From NCBI GenBank assembly GCA_029963845.1, contig JANEYF010001958.1, positions 2,356,001 through 2,420,000 on the forward strand: DNA of 64,000 bases, given 5' to 3'. The notes beneath the pieces are model-generated. The model was given only the letters and a program-made list of their open reading frames with translations, made no database searches and was not told the DNA's origin. Shown here in pieces: positions 21,690 through 33,689 of the stretch; positions within the stretch are counted from its first letter, which is position 1, and each line of letters starts with the position of its first letter. The translations under genes and the position numbers were made by a program. Origin of the DNA: Rhamnusium bicolor. Its lineage: Eukaryota > Arthropoda > Insecta > Coleoptera > Cerambycidae.

Positions 21690-23613
21690 GAAATATGTGA
21701 ATGTTAATGAACTATTTGACAAACATTTACCGGTAAAAACAGTCAGAATATCTAAAAGAAAAGCGCCTTGGCTTACGAACAACATTAAGCAGCTAATATG
21801 TGACAGAGAAAGAGCAAAATCCACGTACAAAAAAAAACCAAACCCCGACAAACTACAATAGTTACAAACAGCTACTTAACTGTGTTACCCATGCAATAAC
21901 TCGAGAAAAAAGAGCCTATTTTAATTTCATCGCAAATAACAGGAACTCAAAAACGTTGTGGAAAGAACTTAAATCTCTTGATACTATTAGTAGTAAAAAA
22001 CGTGATTTATCTGTACATCTTCAAGATCCTGATAATATTAATAATTATTTTGTTGATAGTGTTCCTCAAAATTTGGTAGATGATATTCATATACAAAATT
22101 ATTATTTACGTAATAAAATATCGAATTCTGAGTTTCGATTTAGATTGGTTTCCGAGGAGACTATTGCGGAAAATCTTCAGAAACTAAAAAATACTTCTCC
22201 AGGAGGTGATGGGTTGGGCATTGCTTTAATTAAATTATGCACTCCATTTATCTTTTTTCCTACGTGCTGGAAAAGTGCTCTAATTATACCCATTCCGAAA
22301 TTCGACGGCCCTCAGAACTTATCTGATTTAAGGCCTATTAGCATTCTTCCAGAGTTATCAAAGCTTTTGGAAAAAAATATAGAAATTCAACTAAGGGAGT
22401 ATTTGGACGCTAACAATATTTTGCCAGCAGTACAGTCTGGGTTCCATTTGGGTTTCAGTTGCGCCACTTCATTATTCCATATTACTGATGATGTTATACA
22501 AGCTAGTGATTGTGGTAAATGTACAGCTCTTACGTTACTGGATTTTAGCAAAGCCTTTGATACTATCAAACACTCTAGATACTATTGGCAATTCTAGGAT
22601 CCTGTGGAGTATATGCTGAAGGCTTGGAGCTATTTCATTCGTACCTAGTAGGACGCACGCAAAAGGTTAGAATAAGGGATAATTTATCGATCGGTTTTTT
22701 CGGGTGTCCCTCAAAGATCTGTTCTGGGTCCTTTGCTGTTCACAGTATGTACTAGTCAATTTATTAAGTTTTATTCAAATTGTATGTGATGCTATTCACA
22801 TGACTATGCTTAACGAAAGACTGTGATATAGCCGAGGTAAAGATAAATAGCAATTTAGAAAAGCTTTCGAGGGTCTCTGCAGATCATTCTCTTATATTAA
22901 ACGGTAATAAATCAGCTGTTATTACTTTTGGAAAAAAGTCAGACTATTCTACCTTGTCAAAAAACTTAAATATTAATGTTAATGGTGTTAGGATGGAGCC
23001 ATCCAATTCTGTTAAAAACCTAGGTTTAATTATTGTCCGCTCATTACGTTTTCGGGAGCAAACAACTAAAAACATCCAAAAAGCGTATGCAGTATTAAGG
23101 TTACTCTATCCACATAGGACATTTTTGGATCAAGATTCTAAGAGGATGATGTGTGAGACACTAGTTTTATCCCAGTTTGCATTTTGCGCACCTGTATATG
23201 ATCCCTGCCTCGACCAAGACTCTGTAAGTAGGATACAACGCGTTCAAAATTCTTGTATTAGATTCATATTTGGCATAAGGAAATATGACCGTGTATCACA
23301 TAAATTAAAAGAGCTCAGCTGGCTCAACATGAAACATCGTCGTGAGGTATATACACTTTGTTTATTTCATAAAATAATTTTAACTAAACAGCCGCTTTAC
23401 TTATTTGCAAAATCTCATTTCGAACTGATGTTCATAATATTAACATTAGATCCAGAGGTTTGCTTACATCCCCACCTCACAGAACTGCTACTTTCGAAAG
23501 AAGTTTTAAATTCAATATATACAAATTGTATAATGCTGTCCCAGAACAATATAAAAGTTATAGCCCTTCTAAATTTAAAAAAAGCTATTAAAAGACGTTC
23601 TTTTGACAGATGA
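21690..23613 (+). pseudogene. LINE ORF2 (linker, reverse transcriptase)
   Basis: Starting in the linker (LFDKHLPVKTVRISKRKAPW), the frame shifts at about 21830 and runs on as YKQLLNCVTHAITREKRAYF. Then come the RT blocks LSDLRPISILPELSKLLEKN (about 22320), ILPAVQSGFHLGFSCATSLF and LTLLDFSKAFDTI (about 22530). From 22590 to 22950 several frameshifts destroy the palm, including the catalytic YxDD box. The thumb is open again from 22954, with IKDL-like VKNLGLIIVRSLRF, AFCAPVYDPCLDQDS and RIQRVQNSCIRFIFG. The stop is at 23611-23613. No endonuclease remains. Confidence 0.85.
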
Positions 23614-23744
23614 ATGTTTTAAGTGTGTCGTAAACGTAAACGTAAGCTCTCATTTTTTTCTTTTTTTTCCTAAATGACATGTTTATTACCTTTTATTTTT
23701 GTAATGAATGTCTGTACCTAGGAAGCATTTGGGCGTAAGTCCCT

Positions 23745-23860
23745 TTTTTTGATAGTTCCCTTCTTCTTTCAGGTTAAGGAAAAAAACCTTTTTTTTTCCC
23801 GGGTAATATATTTTTTTTAAAAAAAAAAAAAAGGGTCTCCCCCCCCCTGCTCCTTTGGTG
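23745..23860. other. Homopolymer-rich stretch in LINE 3' UTR, possible low-quality consensus
   Basis: Successive long runs of T, A, G and C (for example TTTTTTTAAAAAAAAAAAAA then GGG and a run of ten C) occur inside otherwise ordinary LINE sequence. The same style appears at 63500-64000. It may reflect base-calling error rather than biology. Confidence 0.5.
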
Positions 23861-24106
23861 CAGATATGTGTTTCTATGTATGTGTATATAAGTAATGCAA
23901 TATTAAAAACATTTTAATTTTAAGTCAATATATATCTTTAGTCGGTAACATATTATTTTTTTAAATAAAACAAGGGTTGAGTGGAAGAGCATTTTGCAAA
24001 TGAACTCCCCCTTGAGGTTTTCCATTTCTTTTCTATTTATGTTTACTGCATTGTATAATGTACAAAATAATCGAAAATAAAGACATTTATTATTATTATT
24101 AAAGTA

Positions 24107-25774
24107 GGTACCTACGCATTTTAAAATAAATTTTCCTCAGGCACTCCAAAACGTTCACAAAATTCGCATCACACCGTATTTTTGAAACATAGCGAGCGTA
24201 CATGCTATCAACAAAGTAGATTTGCCCATCGCTCCAAATCAGTAACAATAAAAGAAATCCCATAAAAACTTTACAAGAAACCTCATCAGACGTAAAGCAT
24301 TTCTTATATCGCCTCGGTCATCAACAATGGGAAATTACACTCGATTACATTGGTAAGAAGAAATAAACTGTTGGTCAAAAGGGCCTCTTAACGCGCTTAA
24401 TGAAATGTTAAAGCTTAATTTTTAAACTTGAAATGAATAGACAGCTTTTATAGATCTGTTTTTGGGCTGTCCGTGTTTCTATTGTAGTAGTTTCGTCTGT
24501 TGTATTTATTCGAGGTATTTACAAAGGACATCTTCCTATGGTACGTTTTATATTCTTTTTGTTGGGCAATGCGTTTTGCCATTTTGAACAAATTTGGCGA
24601 AATAAGCTTGTTTTATCAACGGTACGATTAGGCAATTTTAGGCAGGTCTTATTTTGCTTCGGGGAATTTGTTGCACCGAAACTTGCCAAATGGGTTAGAC
24701 AGGATTAGAATTTTTTTGCGACTATGCTGCTGAGAATGTCACCAAGGGGTTATTCTCGTAATGGCGCAATTTTTCGGATATAATCATTGTGATTATTCTG
24801 CCCAGAATTACTACTTACTCAGCTTGGGAAAGGACATTTTATGTAATTATACAGAGTGATCCAGTTTCCAAGGCACAAGCGTGATGTAATATATAATAGG
24901 GGTTTCTTCTACGAACATTAATCGAAACATGCACCTTAATTTAGATACAGGGTGTTGAAGTTTTATTAAAAAACTTTATAATTTTAGTATTTTTGGAATC
25001 CTTACTTAATATAAAAAACAGTGTGTAAAGGATTTTCTTTTATTTTTTTCTTTTACAAAAGTTATTCAACATTAAAGTTAGAATTAGTCTATTACGTGCG
25101 CAAACACTACCGGCCAAGTAAGTCGATGCGGTGACGTCACATGACGTGAGTGCTGTGCAGAAGTCAGGCAAAGCACATTATTAAACATAAACAAGTAGTG
25201 TTATTTGTGATTTATGTTGTGAAATTTTAAGTGAAGTAATTATAATGAACAATTCTTTTAAATTATTACTGGTGCATCGTACCGATATGTGAAAATATTT
25301 CAATAAAATAGCCAGAAAAAGCTTTTGTGCACGATCCAAGAAACTGAAAATGTAGAAAAGTGTAGTTAGATGGGATCCAAAGGAGTTTCCGAAAACAAGT
25401 TGCGTCTTTGCATGCGTGGACCTTTTTGATGTGAGTAATTGAAAAAATGATAACATTAAAAATAAATATGCAAAGACTTTAAAAATATGTGTAAAATTTA
25501 TATGGCACGGTAACAACAGGGATCCTGGCTTTCGAACGATATCTCTCTTTTTACTGTCTTATACCTAATGTAAGGAAGTATAGTAATCGTGATTTTTTTC
25601 GACCTCGAGATTTTGAATGATATATACATTTTTGAACCCTCCTGAATCCATTCTGACTATTTTCCGAATGATGTCAGTCGGTGCGTGTGTGTGTGTGGAT
25701 GTGTGTATCCGCGATAACTCAAAAAATACTAATGAGGGACTTCCCAAATTTGGCAGTTAAGATTTTCAACCACA
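24107..25774. other. Intergenic, with solo mariner-like ends
   Basis: TACAGAGTGATCCAGTTTCC at 24850 and TACAGGGTGTTGAAG at about 24952 are isolated TA-element termini. 25565-25750 contains a short GT run and the phrase GCGATAACTCAAAAA, which I recall as frequent in insect repetitive DNA. Short open frames on the minus strand (25181-25516, 25565-25747) have no recognisable motif. Confidence 0.4.
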
Positions 25775-26385
25775 TTTTAGGTAACATATTAAACTTGGTG
25801 AATGTGGTACCACCAGAAGAGACCTAATTAATGAAAGAAGGAGAAAGGTACAATTTTTGGGGGAAAAAAATAAAAAATTTTATTGCATTTCTGGACGAAT
25901 CTCGACGAATTATAACAAAAAAACACAACTTTATGGAAAAAAAAATCTGTCGGCATGCCTGTAGTATTGCGATAACAGCCACAGTTTTTGAGATAAAGCC
26001 TTCAAATTTTGTTCACATGTTCTAAAGGTCAAACGCAATGATAAGTTCGGTGATGGGACCCAAACTTTTATGTATTTGTCTTTACAAAAAAATATATTCA
26101 GGATGGAAGATTATAAATCATGTCTACAATATCAAGCCAATGAAGTGTATTTTCCAAGTACTTAAATAAAGCTGATGTAAATTGAAATATTTTACACATT
26201 TGGCCTCATAAAATGGGGTTAGGATAAATTTAACAGTTTGACATTTGAAAGGTCTGATTTAGTTACAAAAATGTCAATGTCAATAAGAAGAAATTATTAA
26301 AATATATCACATGAATTATTATTGACAGTATCGATTGACGCTGATAATTAATTATTTTAAAATTTTAATGAAACATTTCAAGGTA
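25775..26385. repeat. Interspersed repeat, inverted copy of 54745-55325
   Basis: About 600 bases match 54745-55325 in reverse complement. Examples are TCGGCATGCCTGTAGTATTG here against CGATACTACAGACATGCCGA there, and CCTCATAAAATGGGGTTAGG against its complement. No coding content is visible. In the other copy it lies just downstream of the Crypton-like gene, on that gene's strand. Confidence 0.8.
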
Positions 26386-26472
26386 CGCTATTAAAATTTA
26401 ATTGAGGTAAGTGAAGAATTAAATGAATGATTTTTTTAGATTAGGATGATATATACTGGTATAAGGAAGTTA

Positions 26473-27799
26473 TAGTCCAGTCACATTAGAGGTTTCATCT
26501 CGGAATGAGAGATAATAAACTGTAAACTTGTAAAAAACTTTATTTTAGCGTTCTAAAAGTTGTCTCAAAAGTCTCATAAAATCTCGTGTCCGCGTCTTAA
26601 GATATTCAAGGTCAAAGGTCACAAAAATCGGTTTTTGCAAATATCTCGCTTTCTATGGTTTTAATGCCATTTGCATTTATTATAAAAATTATAGAGAATA
26701 AAATTCTCTACAACTTTTGTCCCAGACGTTTTCTTTATATATTCAACCGTTTTTTGAGATAGAGGGCGGAGAGCGCGCCGCGCTCACCTAATCACAGCAT
26801 AATGCAAGGTTAACCGTAAGTCCCGGTAAATAATACGCCGTATAAAGTCTTATAGATCATTAAAAAATATATAATTATGAACAATTTGCATTGTTTATTA
26901 ATTAATACATTATATTTAATGATATTTTACATTTATCGAATACATATTTGTTTAATATTACTTACCTTTCTGTGTAATCAAAAAATTGTTGAGTGGAAAA
27001 CTTTAAGTATGTTTTAATTATATTCTAATATATGTTAATTATATTTTAAGTGGAAAAAGAATAGAGTAAATACATTTTAATTATATCTTTATTTAGAAAT
27101 ACTTTTTCATATATTTATTACAGTTGAAGTTCAAATGTGGGGAAGTTTTTCAAAAACTTTTATAATTAGAAGGACTTGAGTCTTAATTTTCTTCTTCTTC
27201 TTCATCATAGTCTTCCGGTCGCTCGAAAATTTCCAATATATCATCATTTTTTAAAATTTGCTCTTTCGAGCTCGGGGTTTACTTCTTCTCATTCTCGCTA
27301 CATCCCTTCCCTTTTTTTTCCTAAGTAGTAATTTAAAAATTTTTCTAAATAAAATTTATTAAATATATGTATTATTAATAAACAATAAATTTTCATAATT
27401 ATATATTTTTTAATGATTTATGGACTTTATGGGGTATTATTGACCGGGACTTACGGTTGACCTTGCATTGCTTGAATAGGTAAGGGGGGCTCTCCGCCCT
27501 CTATCTCAAAAACGGTTGAGTATATAAAAAAATGTTTGGAACAAAAGTTGTAGAAAATTTTATTTTCTATAATTTTTTATAATAAATGCAAATGGCATTA
27601 AAACCATAGGAAGCGAGATATTTGCAAAAAACCGATTCTTGTGACCTTTGACCTTGAATATCTTAAGACGCGGACACGAGATTTTATGAGACTTTGGAGA
27701 CAACTTTTAGAACGCCCAAATAAAGGTTTATAGAAGTTTACAGCTTATTATCTCTCATTCCGAGGTTGACCTTCTTTTCTGGCTTAAGTGACTGGATTA
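26473..27799. mobile_element. Long-inverted-repeat DNA element, copy 1 (3-bp TSD TTA)
   Basis: The element is 1327 bases, starting TAGTCCAGTCACATTAGAGG and ending with the complement of TAATCCAGTCACTTAAGCC. TTA lies at 26470-26472 and 27800-27802. Arms of about 400-500 bases are near-perfect reverse complements (for example GAGATAGAGGGCGGAGAGC against GCTCTCCGCCCTCTATCTC). It is the same family as 48734-50278. The inner ORF is mostly deleted: only the acidic C-terminal words survive near 27183-27240 on the minus strand. Confidence 0.85.
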
Positions 27800-28369
27800 T
27801 TATGTGCTGGCCACATCAGATGTATTCTTTAGGAAAATCGAACCAATCATTTTAAAATCTCCTTTTGTTGCTAATAAGTTCCTCTTTATTCATTTGGCAA
27901 CGGTGGAATGGTCAACGCATTCAGGTAGTCTACAAAAAATGTCGCATATATTTGATTTTTGAGGGTATTGGTTACATTTAATCTTTCTTATGTCGGCAAA
28001 TACGAGACTTTATCTCAGATGGGAGATAAGCAGAGGCTATTACAATAATTATCTTGTTAGGGCCTTGTTCAGTGTATCGGATTTCAGATTTTAAAGAGAA
28101 ATATTACATTTCAACCAAGAATACAGACTTTTCTTTAAAAATTTTAGAAATTAATGTCTTACGAAGAAGCAATTATTTTCGTGCATTTGAAAAATATCAA
28201 CTCCCTCATATTTTTTCCTCCAAAATGTAATTACAGAATAATCTCACATTCTTCATTCAGTTGTCGAAACAATTCTAATACAAAAAAAATTGTTTCTATC
28301 TGAGATTGATTTTAAATTTACCGTAAAAAGATTACAACATTTACTCGTTCTTATCGGAGTGAAGTGTAC
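27800..28369. other. Intergenic or decayed LINE 5' region
   Basis: No recognisable motif. It directly precedes the LINE reverse transcriptase fragment at 28370 and may include decayed upstream LINE sequence. Confidence 0.35.
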
Positions 28370-29110
28370 TTTATTCCTTATGCGTCCCGATACAACAACA
28401 ATTTCGAAACTATCAGTATAAAAAATATTTCTATGTCAGAAATAAAGGATGCTATAAAAAAATTAAAGAATAAAATAACATCCCATCCGGATCTTATACC
28501 ATCATTTCTGGTGAAAGACTGCGGTGATATCCTTTAACCTTTCCATTAAAACACCAGTCTTTCCCAACCAATGGAAAGTAGCAAAAGCTTTTCCAATTTT
28601 TAAAGCAGGCGATATGCCCTGTGTAAGCAATTATAGACAAATTTCTCTTCTGTGCAATTTTGCAAAGGTGCTGGAAATTATTTTATACAATTGAATATAT
28701 TTGTCCGCAAAGAACATATTACCGTCATTTCAGCACGGATTTATGTCTAACAGATCCACCGTTACTGACCTAATGTCATTAAATCAAACCGTGTCTAAAG
28801 TCATAGACGAACAATGTCAAGTAGATACTTTGTATACGGACTTTACCTAAACCTTCGATCGCATTGATTATCAGCTACTGCTATAAAAGTTGGAAAAGTT
28901 CGGACTTAATCTAAACCTACTAAACTTTTTTCGATTATACCTAACAGAGAGAAAGCAATTTGATTTTACAACGGACATAAATCATCGGCATACTCGGCAC
29001 CATCCGGAATACCACAAGGCTCTTATCTCGGGCCCTTATTATTTCTGTTATTTATAGATGATCTGTGTATTGAACTACAATGCGATTCCCTGATATTTGC
29101 AGATGATACT

Positions 29111-31890
29111 TGTTGGTGATGTAAATATTAACTAGTTTATAATGGGTAACCCACTTGCAACTTATTTTGACAATTTAGGTTTCATACAAGTCATAAATGA
29201 CCCCACACGGATAGCTCAAGACACCGCATCTCTGATAGATCCTATTTTTACAAGTGATCCCAATTTAATAACCGAGGCTGGTACAGACAATGCAGATTTA
29301 ATATCAGATCACAGATTAGTATACTGTAAAATAAAAGTTGCTTCTATAAAAGTTGTTCAAAAAATGGTTACATTTCGTGATTTTAAGCAATTCAATTTAA
29401 GAAAAATTCAAAAAAGATTTATCAAATTTTCAGTGGGATAATATTATTTATAGCCCCGATATAGACCTAAAAGTATTAATTTTGACAAATAACATTACAG
29501 ATCTCTTTTCCATTCATGCATCATTAAAAACCGTTCGGGTTAGTAAACCTCATGCACCTTGGTTAACCGACAATTTAAAATTAATTTTCAATGAACGTGA
29601 TAAGGCCCTTAATGTTTATAAAAGAAATAAATCTAGTGCGAATTTAAATAACTGTAAACATTTGCGTAATTTCGCATTGGCTTCACTTAGGCGAGAAAAA
29701 GCAGCATATTTAATTTTTTTTTACAAAATAAAAACTCTGATAAAGATTTATGGAAAGGTTTAAAAACCCTAAATATTCGTTTTAAAACCAACCCTTCTAT
29801 ACCACAACACTTAGAAAATCCTGTAGAAGCAAATGATTTTTTTGCATCTGTTTTTGTAAAATCTAACAACTGCACGGAAAATATTGATTATTATAACAAT
29901 ACAAAATATGATGCGAATATATATTTTCATTTTAGATTAGTTATAGTTGAAGATGTAAATAAAGTTATCCTATCTTTAAAATCGAATGCTTGTGGACTAG
30001 ATAAAATATCATTACATATGGTAAAATTGTGTCTTCCAATAATAACGCCCTACATTACAAACATTATAAACTGTTGCCTGGAGTTAGGTTATTTTCCAAT
30101 ACACTGGAAACAGGCGCTGATCTGTCCTCTGCCTAAAATAAATGATCCACAAACCGTTTCCGATCTACGTCCCATTAGTCTGTTGTCAATTCTATCCAAA
30201 ATATTAGTAAGAATAGTACACATTCAGATAAATAAATATTTATCAGCAAATAACATACTTCCTGCTCACCAATCTGGCTTTTGCAAAGAACATAGTACAA
30301 CCACATCACTTCTCAATTTATCTGACAATATATTAAGAAATTATGATAAAAACTTGCTACAGTGTTAACCTCTTTGGACTTTTCAAAGGCCTTTGATACC
30401 ATTGATCACGATTTACTTTGTGCCAAATTAAACTTTTATGGTTTTGGGAAAAGAGAAATTATGTTTTTTAAATCCTATTTATTTCATCGATATCAGAGAG
30501 TATCTATTTGCGATTAAATATCTTCATCAAAAATTGTTGTTTCTGGAGTACCGCAGGGATCAATATTGGGCCCACTCTTGTTTTTAATTTATACGTCGGA
30601 TTTTATAAAATTTGTGGTAACTGCAAAGCTTCAAGCGTACGCAAATGATATACTTCTTCAATATAATTTCGAGGCAATGGAAGTACAAACGGTTTCATTA
30701 CAAATTAATGAAGAACTTAAGTCTGTTTTTTCCTATGCAACAAAGCATAATTTGAAGTTAAATCCAAGCAAAATCAGTATGCTCCTATTTTGCTCAGAGA
30801 CTAAACGGGAAGGTATAAATCAATTATTACGCCTTAATATAAATAACGTATCTTTAATTCTGTCACATGAATCAAAAATACTGGGTGTCATTTTCGACGA
30901 TGGCCTCAGATTTAAATCTCATGTTGGTAAACTGCTTCAAAAGTCCTTCGTAAAAATGAAAGTTTTATTTGCTAACAGGCATTTAATAAATTACAAATTT
31001 AGGAAAAATCTCTGTGTTGCCTATTTTAAGTTATTGTGATCTAGTGTATTTTCCCTGCTTGGATCAAATAACAAAAAACCGTATACAAAAAGTACAAAAT
31101 ATATGTTGCCGTTTCATTTGCAACTTAAGAAAATTTGATCACATTTCCGCTGCTTTTGCTAATCTTAACTGGCTAAATATGGAAAAAATTGTTAGATACC
31201 ACTATCATGTTTTTATTCAAAACCTTCTAATAAATTCGTCACCTGCCTACCTTAAAGAAAAGCTTGTTTTCAGAACTGCCATACACAATTTAAATATCAG
31301 ATTTCCCAACACACTTACAATGCCCTTACACAGTCCGGCTTTGTTCACCAGATCATTTAGTTTCAACGCAGTACAAATTTACAACGCTACACCCAATAAC
31401 TTCAAAGATCTTTCTGTGAATCAGTTCAGGAAAAAAATCAATTCACATCTTTTATCAAATTAGTAATATTGGTTATATGATTGTTATTTATGTATTTATT
31501 ATATTACTTTCTTTATTTATGTTTCTTTCTGGAACAGACAAATACGAAATTTAGTTCTTTAGTTCTTTTTTTTTTAGGTGCATACTTATTTTATTTGTTT
31601 TAAATATTTTCAAAACTAGACCAATCTTTTGTGTAGTCTAGTACATGTCTAACTATAGGTTTCAGGTTAATTTATAGTTTGTACGTTTAGTTAAGTTTTC
31701 TTTTTTTTTGTTTTATATAACTGTAATAAAATATTAAGCTGTGGCGGTTAAGTGTAAGAGTAGCCCACTGGCTAAACTTCGCCGCGTACACCCCAACATC
31801 ATTATCAATTTATATATGAATGTATATTGTGTAATATACCTACATGTATACACAAAATAAAGACGTATTATTATTATTATTATTATTATT
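29111..31890 (+). mobile_element. LINE inserted into another LINE, with (TTA)n tail
   Basis: The insertion begins inside the endonuclease (LVGDVNIN), consistent with 5' truncation. It ends in an AATAAAGACG and TTATTATTATTATT tail at 31866-31890. The host LINE reading continues on both sides. A clear target duplication is not visible; at most a few bases could be shared. Same family as 21690-24106. Confidence 0.85.
29112..31463 (+). pseudogene. LINE ORF2 (endonuclease end, linker, reverse transcriptase)
   Basis: The endonuclease C-terminal part shows VGDVNIN (the GDxN motif), FIQVINDPTRIAQDTASLID and ADLISDHRLVYCKI (catalytic SDH). Linker: KPHAPWLTDNLKLIFNERDK. RT: SDLRPISLLSILSKILVRI (about 30160), LPAHQSGFCKEHSTTTSLLN, then in a shifted frame SLDFSKAFDTIDHDL and SGVPQGSILGPLLFLIYTSD (30548-30607). 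The catalytic box reads AYANDILLQY, where the first Asp of YADD is Asn. The thumb and C-terminus end at SHLLSN, stop near 31463. Breaks lie at about 29440, 29760, 30370 and 31040. It is the longest LINE reading in the window. Confidence 0.88.
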
Positions 31891-33141
31891 TAAATATTTT
31901 CAAGCGCATAGGTTCCGTAAATGATTGTATAAGTCTTCAAAATAACCTCGATGCAGTCAAAAATTAGTGCATTCTTAACAAAGTTGGCATCAATGCCGCC
32001 AAATGTAATATAATAACTTACACAAAAAAAGATAAATCATATTATCTACAACTACAGAAGCAATGATACTGTCCTAGAACGCACAAATACAATCAAAGAC
32101 TTAGGCATATATTTCGATCCTGAATTCAGCTTTGCCGAACATACGAACATTAAGTCTGAAGAAGCAATCAAAACGCTAGGCTTTATCATAAGAAATTGTA
32201 AATCATTTACTAATTGAACATGTATAAAAATTTTATAGCTCTGACGTAAGATCAAAGATCGAGTAGGGAAGCATAATTTGGAATCCCTATTATCTTATCC
32301 ACAAAAATACGTTAGAACAAGTTCAAAGAAAATTTCAAAAATTCTTCTTTTAGACCTTCAGGTAGGGGTAGAGAATAGGTATCTACTGGCTAGCTTTAAT
32401 TTTGAGAGTCTGGAATTTCGACGAATCTGTTCCATGCTAATTTTTCTAAACAAACTACTACATAATAAAATTGATTGTCCTCAAATTCTTTCACAAATTA
32501 ATCTGCCGATTCCTAGATCGCATTCTCGACAAAATCTCACATTTTACAATATTCGAGCCAACAGCAACGTGATACTAAAATCACCTATACATTGTATGTG
32601 TTATAATTTTAACAAAATCGGTCAATACTGTGATATAAACAGTTGTACACAAAAAGAGCTATTGAAATATGCTAGACAAGCTTTTGAAATATAATCTTAA
32701 TCTTTAGAACCAAAATCATCTTTATACCTCTGCCTTTTTATTTTATTTATTTGCCTTCCTGAAAATGCTTAAATATTACCTTACACGAATTAATCATTGT
32801 CTTATATTATTTACCTGTCTTAATTATTATTGTTGTTATTTCCTTCCTTCTCAACTATATCTGAACCACTTTAATACCAAGTGAGATTAATTTTCATTAT
32901 ACGATTTACCATATTATATATCATGAAGGTACTTTTACTTTTATTATACTCATCCTCAAATTTTGTATTTTTTTTATAGCAGCAATATAAATTTAAGTTT
33001 ATTACTTTAGTTGATAAGTTTATAGTTTAATATAAGTATAAGATTTAAGCATAATATTTTACGCATATTTTGTATTGAAAATTTGTCCTGTAAGTGGGGT
33101 TACCTGTTGGGCAAATAAAGCATATTATTATTATTATAAGT

Positions 33142-33680
33142 CCTGAAGTAGTTTGGAACCTTTGTTGTAAACTTAACACAGAATTCTTTTCCACAAAATA
33201 TCAAGTACTCCACGCATTTCATCAGTCAAGTTGGCATCATTTGGAGATGATTAAAACTAACCTTATGCTAACAATGTATTCTATTTATACCCAAACTCTT
33301 GTTAACGTTTGGTGGATCGTGACTCACAACCAATAAAGTGAGCTATGTGGGATTGACCCTCTTTCACTAGTCATACTATTTTTACACTTTGTAGTTTTCT
33401 GTTTGTTCTGAAACGCATGTAGGGCAACATCTCTTCCATCATATTTGAGATGAGACATATGCTCTTTGAATCTAGTTTGATCTGATCGTTTAATTTGTCC
33501 AACATATTTTTGATTACAGTCCTTAAAGCTAATTTCGTATATCCCCAACTTTTCGTTTGTTTCAATTTTGTTTTTTTGGATTGCCTAAAGGTTGTTGTAG
33601 ATTATTTCCCATTGAATGAACGACTGTCATACCTATATCTTTAAAAATCCAACAAATACCACGGGTCAATCGAAGATAAC
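33142..33680 (-). mobile_element. Penelope-like element 3' end, minus strand
   Basis: The minus strand holds the end of the RT and the GIY-YIG domain (YEISFKDCNQKYVGQIKRSD at about 33540), ending near 33324. The 3' tail reaches 33142 and contains the same TGATGCCAACTTG words as the element at 2047 (here 33225-33240). It abuts the (TTA)n tail of the LINE at 33141 on one side and a plus-strand PLE end on the other. Confidence 0.75.
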
Positions 33681-33689
33681 AGTGGCTCA

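Larger units (their letters stand above)
21690..24106 (+). mobile_element. 5'-truncated LINE with TTATTATT tail
   Basis: A non-LTR element on the plus strand: linker and reverse transcriptase up to 23613, a 3' UTR, then an AATAAAGACATTTATTATTA tail ending near 24106. It is the same family as 29111-31890. A homopolymer-rich stretch lies in the 3' UTR at 23745-23860. Confidence 0.85.
28430..32694 (+). pseudogene. LINE reverse transcriptase, two halves
   Basis: The first half reads MSEIKDAIKKLKNK (about 28434), SHPDLIPSFLVKDCGDIL, then in other frames VSNYRQISLLCNFAKVLEI, GFMSNRSTVTDLMSLNQTV, a decayed LYTDFT-TFDRIDYQ block, and SGIPQGSYLGPLLFLLF, ending with FADDT at 29096-29110. The second half starts NIFKRIGSVNDCISLQNNLD (31892), then NKVGINAAKCNIITY, TIKDLGIYFDPEFSF and IKTLGFIIRNCKSF. 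The C-terminal end is at 32278-32694 (CSMLIFLNKLLHNKIDCPQI). Several stops and shifts are present in both halves. Confidence 0.8.
28370..33141 (+). mobile_element. LINE split by a second LINE
   Basis: The first part (28370-29110) ends in the catalytic FADDT of the RT. The second part (31891-33141) resumes directly after it with NIFKRIG, the thumb, a 3' UTR and an ATTATTATTATTATA tail. The intervening 2.8 kb is another LINE in the same orientation. Same family as 15600-17860. Confidence 0.8.

Noticed and set aside
25120..25160. GTGACGTCACATGACGTGAG as a cAMP-response promoter
   Set aside because: No gene or transcript start is visible nearby; TGACGTCA also occurs in the MITE arms.
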